Positions 59,671 to 64,000 of a stretch of DNA of 64,000 nucleotides are shown here, in pieces (the stretch's first letter is position 1; the number at the start of each line of letters is the position of its first letter). A program made the position numbers and the translations under genes. Where the stretch lies: the NCBI GenBank assembly GCA_963778845.1, contig CAVZVW010000009.1, positions 806,001 to 870,000 on the forward strand, read 5' to 3'. Under the pieces are notes generated by a model, which ran no database searches, was not told the DNA's origin, and saw only the letters and a list, made by a program, of their open reading frames with translations. This stretch comes from CAVZVW01 sp963778845 (lineage in GTDB: Bacteria > Actinomycetota > Actinomycetes > Actinomycetales > Kineosporiaceae).

Positions 59671-60150
59671 GTGGCCAGCTGGGCCGAGATGGAGGCCGAG
59701 CAGCCGGAGTTCGCAGCGGCTGTGCGGCAGCGGCTTGTGGCGCACAAGCACCTGACGATGGCGACGATCCGGCCCGATGGCGGGCCACGGATCAGCGGCA
59801 CCGAGGTGCCCATCGTGGCGGGCGAGCTGTACCTCGGCGGGATGTCGGGCAACCGCCGGTTCGTGGACCTGCGGCGCGATGCGCGGGTCGCGATCCACTC
59901 CGGGTCGGACGCCCCCGAGACCTGGACGGGCGACGCCAAGGTCGACGGCCTGGCCCGCGAGGTCGTCGACCCGGCCGAGTTCGAGCGCTTCCGAACGGCG
60001 CTCTCCGGCGAGATCCCGGAGGGCCCGTTCGAGCTGTTCCGGGTGGACCTTCGGACGGCGACGCTCGTGCGCCTCTCCGACGACCGTGACCATCTGCTGA
60101 TCGAGACCTGGCGCCCCGGCCGAGCGATCGGCTCAGTGGTCCGCCGTTAG
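59671..60150 (+). CDS. PPOX-type flavin/F420-binding protein
   Basis: The 159-residue protein has the split beta-barrel of the pyridoxamine-phosphate-oxidase family: HKHLTMATIRPDGGPRISGTEV, GELYLGGMSGNRRFVDLRRDARVAIH and a C-terminal strand set. Whether it binds FMN, F420 or haem is not decided. GTG 59671 has GGGAGGTGG upstream. Its TAG overlaps the convergent era stop by three bases, leaving no room for a terminator. Confidence 0.85.
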   Translation: MASWAEMEAEQPEFAAAVRQRLVAHKHLTMATIRPDGGPRISGTEVPIVAGELYLGGMSGNRRFVDLRRDARVAIHSGSDAPETWTGDAKVDGLAREVVDPAEFERFRTALSGEIPEGPFELFRVDLRTATLVRLSDDRDHLLIETWRPGRAIGSVVRR

Positions 60151-61055
60151 AAGCCCAGCCGGCGCAGCTGCTTGGGGTCGCGCTGCCAGTCCTTGGCCAC
60201 CTTCACGCGCAGGTCCAGATGCACGCGCGTCCCGAGCAGCGCCTCGATCTGCGTGCGGGCCTGCGTGCCGACGTCCCGCAGCCGGCTCCCGCCCTTCCCG
60301 ATGACGATCGCCTTCTGGCTGTCCCGCTCCACGTAGAGGAAGACGTAGACGTCGAGCAGCGGCATGGTGTCCGGCCGGCCCTCCCGCGGCGTCATGTCCT
60401 CGACCACCACGGCCAGGCTGTGGGGCAGCTCGTCGCGCACCCCCTCCAGCGCGGCCTCGCGCACGAGCTCGGCGATCATCACGTGCTCGGGCTCGTCGGT
60501 GAGCTCCCCCGCCGGGTACAGCGCGGGACCCTCCGGCAGGTGCGAGACGAGCACGTCGGCGAGCACGTCCACCTGGTAACCGTCAACGGCTGACACCGGC
60601 ACCACATCGTCGGCGGGCAGCAGGGCCGCCGCCGCAAGCAGGTGCTCCGTCAGGGCACCGCGATCCACCGTGTCCGCCTTGGTGGCGACGACGACGATGG
60701 GACGGCGGCGCCCGCGGATCTCCTGCAGCTGCGCGGCGATGAACCGGTCGCCGGGCCCGATCCGCTCGTCGGCCGGCAGACAGAACGCCACGACGTCCAC
60801 CTCCTGCACGGTCTGCCGCACGAGGTCGTTGAGGCGCTGGCCGAGCAGGGTGCGGGGCTTGTGCAGCCCGGGGGTGTCAACCAGTACGAGCTGGGCGTCG
60901 GGCCGGTGCACGATGCCGCGAATGGTGTGGCGCGTGGTCTGCGGCTTGCTCGAGGTGATCGCGACCTTCTGGCCGACGAGGGCGTTCGTGAGGGTGGACT
61001 TGCCGGCGTTGGGTCGCCCGATGATGCATGCGAAGCCGCTGCGGTGGGTGCTCAC
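60147..61055 (-). CDS. era: GTPase Era
   Basis: Era is a GTPase needed for 16S rRNA maturation and 30S assembly. The 302-residue protein has G1 GRPNAGKST, G2 TTRHTIRG, G3 DTPGLHKP, G4 TKAD and a C-terminal KH domain with VIGKGGSRLRDVG. GTG 61055 overlaps the corC-type stop (GTGA), continuing the phoH-ybeY-corC-era coupled operon. Confidence 0.97.
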   Translation of the reverse strand: MSTHRSGFACIIGRPNAGKSTLTNALVGQKVAITSSKPQTTRHTIRGIVHRPDAQLVLVDTPGLHKPRTLLGQRLNDLVRQTVQEVDVVAFCLPADERIGPGDRFIAAQLQEIRGRRRPIVVVATKADTVDRGALTEHLLAAAALLPADDVVPVSAVDGYQVDVLADVLVSHLPEGPALYPAGELTDEPEHVMIAELVREAALEGVRDELPHSLAVVVEDMTPREGRPDTMPLLDVYVFLYVERDSQKAIVIGKGGSRLRDVGTQARTQIEALLGTRVHLDLRVKVAKDWQRDPKQLRRLGF

Positions 61056-62362
61056 GCGTCGTCCGGGCCTTCCTCGCCCAGGGCGTCCGGGTCGCGTTCC
61101 ACGAGCACGGTGGCGAGCTGGTTCCGCCGGCCCACGAACGTCTCGGCCGTCAGCACGAGTCCTGACACCATGACGCTCGACCCCTTGATCGGCACGCGCC
61201 CGAGCGTCTTGGTGAGCAGCCCCCCCACGGTGTCGACCTCCTCGTCGCTGAGCTCGACCCCGAACACGTCGCCGAGGTCCTCGATGTGCATCCGCGCACG
61301 CACCCGGTACCCCCCGTCGGGCAGCGCCTGTGCGACGAGTGCGTCCGGGTCGTACTCGTCGGCGATCTCCCCGACGATCTCCTCGACGATGTCCTCGAGC
61401 GTCACCAGGCCCGCGATGCCGCCGTACTCGTCCACCACGACGGCGATGTGGGCGGCCTTGCCCTGCATCTCCCGGAGCAGGTCGTCGACCGGCTTGCTGT
61501 CGGGCACGAAGTACGCCTCGCGCATGACCTGCTCGACACTCTCCTCGGGCGCCGGCTCGGGCCGCTCGTGCAGCCGGCGCGCGACGTCCTTCAGATAGAG
61601 CATGCCCGCGATGTCGTCCAGCCCCTTCCCCACGACCGGGACGCGCGAGAACCCCGACCGCAGGAACAGCGACATGGACGCGCGCAGCGAGCGCCCGCGC
61701 TCGATGGAGACCACGTCGGTTCGCGGCACCATGATCTCGCGGGTGACCGTGTCACCGAGCTCGAAGACCGAGTGGATCATCTCGCGCTCGTCGGCCTCGA
61801 TCAGCTGGCTCTCCTCGGCGATGTCGACGAGCTCGCGCAGCTCCGCCTCCGACGCGAACGGCCCGTCGCGGAAACCGGCGCCCGGTGTCAAGGCGTTCCC
61901 GATGAGGATGAGCAGCCTTGCCAGCGGCCCGAGCACGCGCTGCACCGCCAGCATCACCGGAGCCGCCACCAGCCCCACCCGGTCGGAGTGTTGTCGGCCG
62001 AAGGTGCGCGGGCCGACACCGACGAGCACGAACGACAGTGCCGTCATCGTTCCCGCCGCCGCCAGCGCGGCCTGCCACCAGACCGGGACGAGGTCGAGGA
62101 AGACCACCACGACGCACACGGCGGCCGCCGACTCCGCGAGCACGCGCACGAAGGTGGACACGCTGAGCGTGGGGGCGGGGTCGGCGGCGACCCGCGCGAG
62201 GGCGGCGGCACCGTGCCTGTCCGAGCCGAGCAGCTCGGCGGCGCGCGCGCGGGAGACCCGCGACAGCGCGGCCTCCGACGCCGCGAACACGCCCGCGACG
62301 AGCACGAGCACCAGCGCGAGCAGGCCGAGCTCGACGTGCGGCACGCTCGACCCCGGCGTCAC
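61052..62362 (-). CDS. CNNM/CorC-type transporter-associated protein
   Basis: The 436-residue protein has an N-terminal DUF21/CNNM membrane domain (four hydrophobic segments within residues about 8-150), a CBS pair (REIMVPRTDVVSIERG; SRVPVVGKGLDDIAGMLYLKD; IAVVVDEYGGIAGLVTLEDIVEEIVGEI) and a CorC_HlyC C-terminal domain. Such proteins take part in Mg2+/Co2+ homeostasis. GTG 62362 overlaps the ybeY stop; GTG 62344 is an alternative start closer to the membrane segment. Confidence 0.93.
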   Translation of the reverse strand: MTPGSSVPHVELGLLALVLVLVAGVFAASEAALSRVSRARAAELLGSDRHGAAALARVAADPAPTLSVSTFVRVLAESAAAVCVVVVFLDLVPVWWQAALAAAGTMTALSFVLVGVGPRTFGRQHSDRVGLVAAPVMLAVQRVLGPLARLLILIGNALTPGAGFRDGPFASEAELRELVDIAEESQLIEADEREMIHSVFELGDTVTREIMVPRTDVVSIERGRSLRASMSLFLRSGFSRVPVVGKGLDDIAGMLYLKDVARRLHERPEPAPEESVEQVMREAYFVPDSKPVDDLLREMQGKAAHIAVVVDEYGGIAGLVTLEDIVEEIVGEIADEYDPDALVAQALPDGGYRVRARMHIEDLGDVFGVELSDEEVDTVGGLLTKTLGRVPIKGSSVMVSGLVLTAETFVGRRNQLATVLVERDPDALGEEGPDDA

Positions 62363-62820
62363 GGGCGCCCCCGGGTGGACAGGTACGTGAGCAGCAGCCG
62401 GCGCTGCAGCCCGAACATCTCCGCCTCCTCGTCCGGCTCGGCGTGGTCGAACCCGAGGAGATGCAGGATCCCGTGCGTGGTGAGCAGGAGGAGCTCCTCC
62501 TCGGTGCTGTGCCCCGCCGTGCGCGCCTGGGTCTGCGCGACCTGCGGGCAGAGCACGACGTCGCCCAGCAGGCCCTCGACCGGATCCTCGCCCTCGCGGG
62601 CGGGCCGCAGCTCGTCCATCGGGAAGGACAGGACGTCGGTCGGCCCCTCCTCGTGCATCCACTGCTTGTGCAGGGCCGCCATCGCGGGCTCGTCGACGAG
62701 CACGACGGACAGCTCCGCATGGGGGTGCACCCGCATGGCGTCCAGCACATGACGGGCCAGGGTTGCGATCTCGGCCTCGTCGGCGTCGACACCGCTCTCG
62801 TTGTTCACCTCGACGGACAT
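62359..62820 (-). CDS. ybeY: Endoribonuclease YbeY
   Basis: YbeY is a zinc-dependent RNase for 16S rRNA 3'-end processing and ribosome quality control. The 153-residue protein has the metal motif HGILHLLGFDH (H-x3-H-x5-H) and the conserved TDVLSFPMDE. ATG 62820 lies nine bases after the phoH stop, with GAGG inside that gap. The frame overlaps the next gene by 4 bp. Confidence 0.96.
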   Translation of the reverse strand: MSVEVNNESGVDADEAEIATLARHVLDAMRVHPHAELSVVLVDEPAMAALHKQWMHEEGPTDVLSFPMDELRPAREGEDPVEGLLGDVVLCPQVAQTQARTAGHSTEEELLLLTTHGILHLLGFDHAEPDEEAEMFGLQRRLLLTYLSTRGRP

Positions 62821-62829
62821 GGGGGGACC

Positions 62830-63936
62830 TCAGCGGCGCGTTCGTCGGGCGCGCGCCGCCTGGCTCGTCGGTGCCCGGCCGGGCTGGGCCTCGCCCGCCT
62901 TGGCGGCGTCCCAGCGGCCGTAGGCGTCGACGATGTCGGAGACCAGTCGGTGCCTGACGACGTCGGCGCTGGTGAGCATGCAGAAGTTGACGTCGTCGAT
63001 GCCCTCGAGGATCTCCTGCACGATGCGCAGCCCCGACTGTGTGCCGGCCGGCAGGTCCACCTGGGTGACGTCGCCGGTCACCACCATGTTCGCGCCGAAG
63101 CCGAGCCGGGTGAGGAACATCTTCATCTGCTCCGGAGAGGTGTTCTGCGCCTCGTCGAGGATGATGAACGCGTCGTTGAGCGTTCGCCCGCGCATGTAGG
63201 CCAGCGGGGCGACCTCGATCGTGCCGGCGGCCATGAGCCGGGGGATGGACTCCGGGTCGATCATGTCGTGGAGAGCGTCGTAGAGCGGACGCAGGTACGG
63301 GTCGATCTTCTCGTTGAGCGTGCCGGGCAGGAAGCCGAGGCGCTCGCCGGCCTCCACCGCGGGGCGGGTGAGGATGATCCGGTTGACCCGCTTGGCCTGC
63401 AGGGCCTGCACGGCCTTGGCCATCGCCAGGTACGTCTTGCCGGTCCCCGCAGGGCCGATGCCAAAGACGATGGTGTGCTGGTCGATCGCGTCCACGTAGC
63501 GCTTCTGGTTCAGGGTCTTCGGCCGGATCGTGCGACCACGGTTGGACAGGATGTTCAGGGTCAGCACGTCAGCAGGGCGCTCGGTGGTCTGCTGGCGCAG
63601 CATGCCCACCGCGCGTTCCACCGCGTCGGTCGTCAATGCCTGGCCGCTGGCCAGCACCGTGAGAAGCTCGTCGACCAGCCGTTCGACCAACGCCACCTCG
63701 CCGTGCGGCCCGCTGACGGTTACCTCGTTGCCGCGCACGTGCACGTCGGCGCGCGGGAAGGCACGCTCCACGGCGTTGAGGAGCTCGTCGCGGGCCCCGA
63801 GCAAGGTGACCATCGCCACCTCTGCCGGCACGACGATCTTGTGCACGGCCTGGGGAGGACGACCAGGCGTCTGCGGTGCCCCGGCACCGGCGCCACGCGA
63901 GCCGTCCTGGCTCACACCCTCGTTGCTGTCTGCCAT
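62830..63936 (-). CDS. phoH: PhoH family ATPase
   Basis: PhoH-like proteins are P-loop ATPases linked to RNA metabolism. The 368-residue protein has a KH-like N-terminal region, Walker A GIGPAGTGKTYLAM (about residues 160-173), ILTRPAVEAGERLGFLPG, Walker B FIILDEAQN and VVTGDVTQVDLP. ATG 63936 is used; GTG 63957 would add seven residues and has no properly spaced ribosome site either. It heads the ybeY-corC-era operon. Confidence 0.93.
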   Translation of the reverse strand: MADSNEGVSQDGSRGAGAGAPQTPGRPPQAVHKIVVPAEVAMVTLLGARDELLNAVERAFPRADVHVRGNEVTVSGPHGEVALVERLVDELLTVLASGQALTTDAVERAVGMLRQQTTERPADVLTLNILSNRGRTIRPKTLNQKRYVDAIDQHTIVFGIGPAGTGKTYLAMAKAVQALQAKRVNRIILTRPAVEAGERLGFLPGTLNEKIDPYLRPLYDALHDMIDPESIPRLMAAGTIEVAPLAYMRGRTLNDAFIILDEAQNTSPEQMKMFLTRLGFGANMVVTGDVTQVDLPAGTQSGLRIVQEILEGIDDVNFCMLTSADVVRHRLVSDIVDAYGRWDAAKAGEAQPGRAPTSQAARARRTRR

Positions 63937-64000
63937 CGGCGGCTTGGAGCCGACCACCTCTCGCTCGTGCGGACAGGACCGATCACGGCACCCCAGCCCG

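Overview
The window comes from a high-GC actinomycete, most likely a member of Micrococcales. The support is a type II fatty-acid cluster led by a PucR-type activator (fasR-fabD-fabH-acpP-fabF, with the DUF3145 gene further on), the usual actinobacterial housekeeping run phoH-ybeY-corC-era ... leuA-recO-uppS ... glyS-dusB-dgt-dnaG on the minus strand, many GTG and probably leaderless starts, and tRNA genes without an encoded CCA. Exact taxonomy cannot be read from the sequence.

Layout. 0-0.4 kb: the 3' end of aceE, readable only through about six single-base indels. 0.4-3.7 kb: a helical hypothetical protein, an XRE/Fic pair of the mobile mystery protein A/B type behind an array of four palindromic operators, and a PPK2 polyphosphate kinase. 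3.9-8.9 kb: the FAS II operon with a candidate activator site between fasR and fabD. 9-14.6 kb: a secreted 5'-nucleotidase with a possible Pho box, a DUF318/TIGR03943 permease pair, an SDR, a relic of an MFS transporter, and DUF3145. 14.8-17.9 kb: three overlapping genes for a membrane protein, an ADP-ribosylglycohydrolase and a PfkB-type kinase. 18-22.8 kb: secreted and lipoprotein genes, tRNA-Met and a second SDR. 22.9-27.8 kb: a PII protein, a three-domain kinase/LytM/aminotransferase fusion and malic enzyme. 28-34.5 kb: an L,D-transpeptidase-like protein, tRNA-Asn, a TOPRIM protein, dnaG and a flavin reductase.

34.7-42.8 kb is the most accessory-looking part. It starts with a short tandem repeat, then two adjacent membrane-protein genes. 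The first looks like an alpha/beta-hydrolase with about eleven membrane segments inside the fold and a complete Ser-Asp-His set. A truncated, internally deleted copy of dgt follows, then TMEM175, MFS, DUF1269 and CMD-type genes, then intact dgt. 42.9-51.9 kb holds dgt, dusB, a lipoprotein, glyS, a Zur-boxed ZIP-zur operon, aquaporin, a VOC protein, a frameshifted uppS and recO. 52-64 kb holds leuA, a molybdopterin oxidoreductase with three +1 frameshifts, a class III aminotransferase, and the PPOX/era/corC/ybeY/phoH block.

Two window-wide patterns stand out. First, five convergent gene junctions carry long inverted repeats or related boxes. One family has GGCGATCATG ends (9.0, 49.0 and, weakly, 56.9 kb). 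The other has CCGACACAA stems (21.5 and 29.1 kb), each time just 3' of a tRNA gene. Second, nearly all broken frames (aceE, uppS, the molybdenum enzyme) are repaired by removing single bases while the protein sequence stays well conserved. This points to sequence errors or very recent inactivation rather than old decay.
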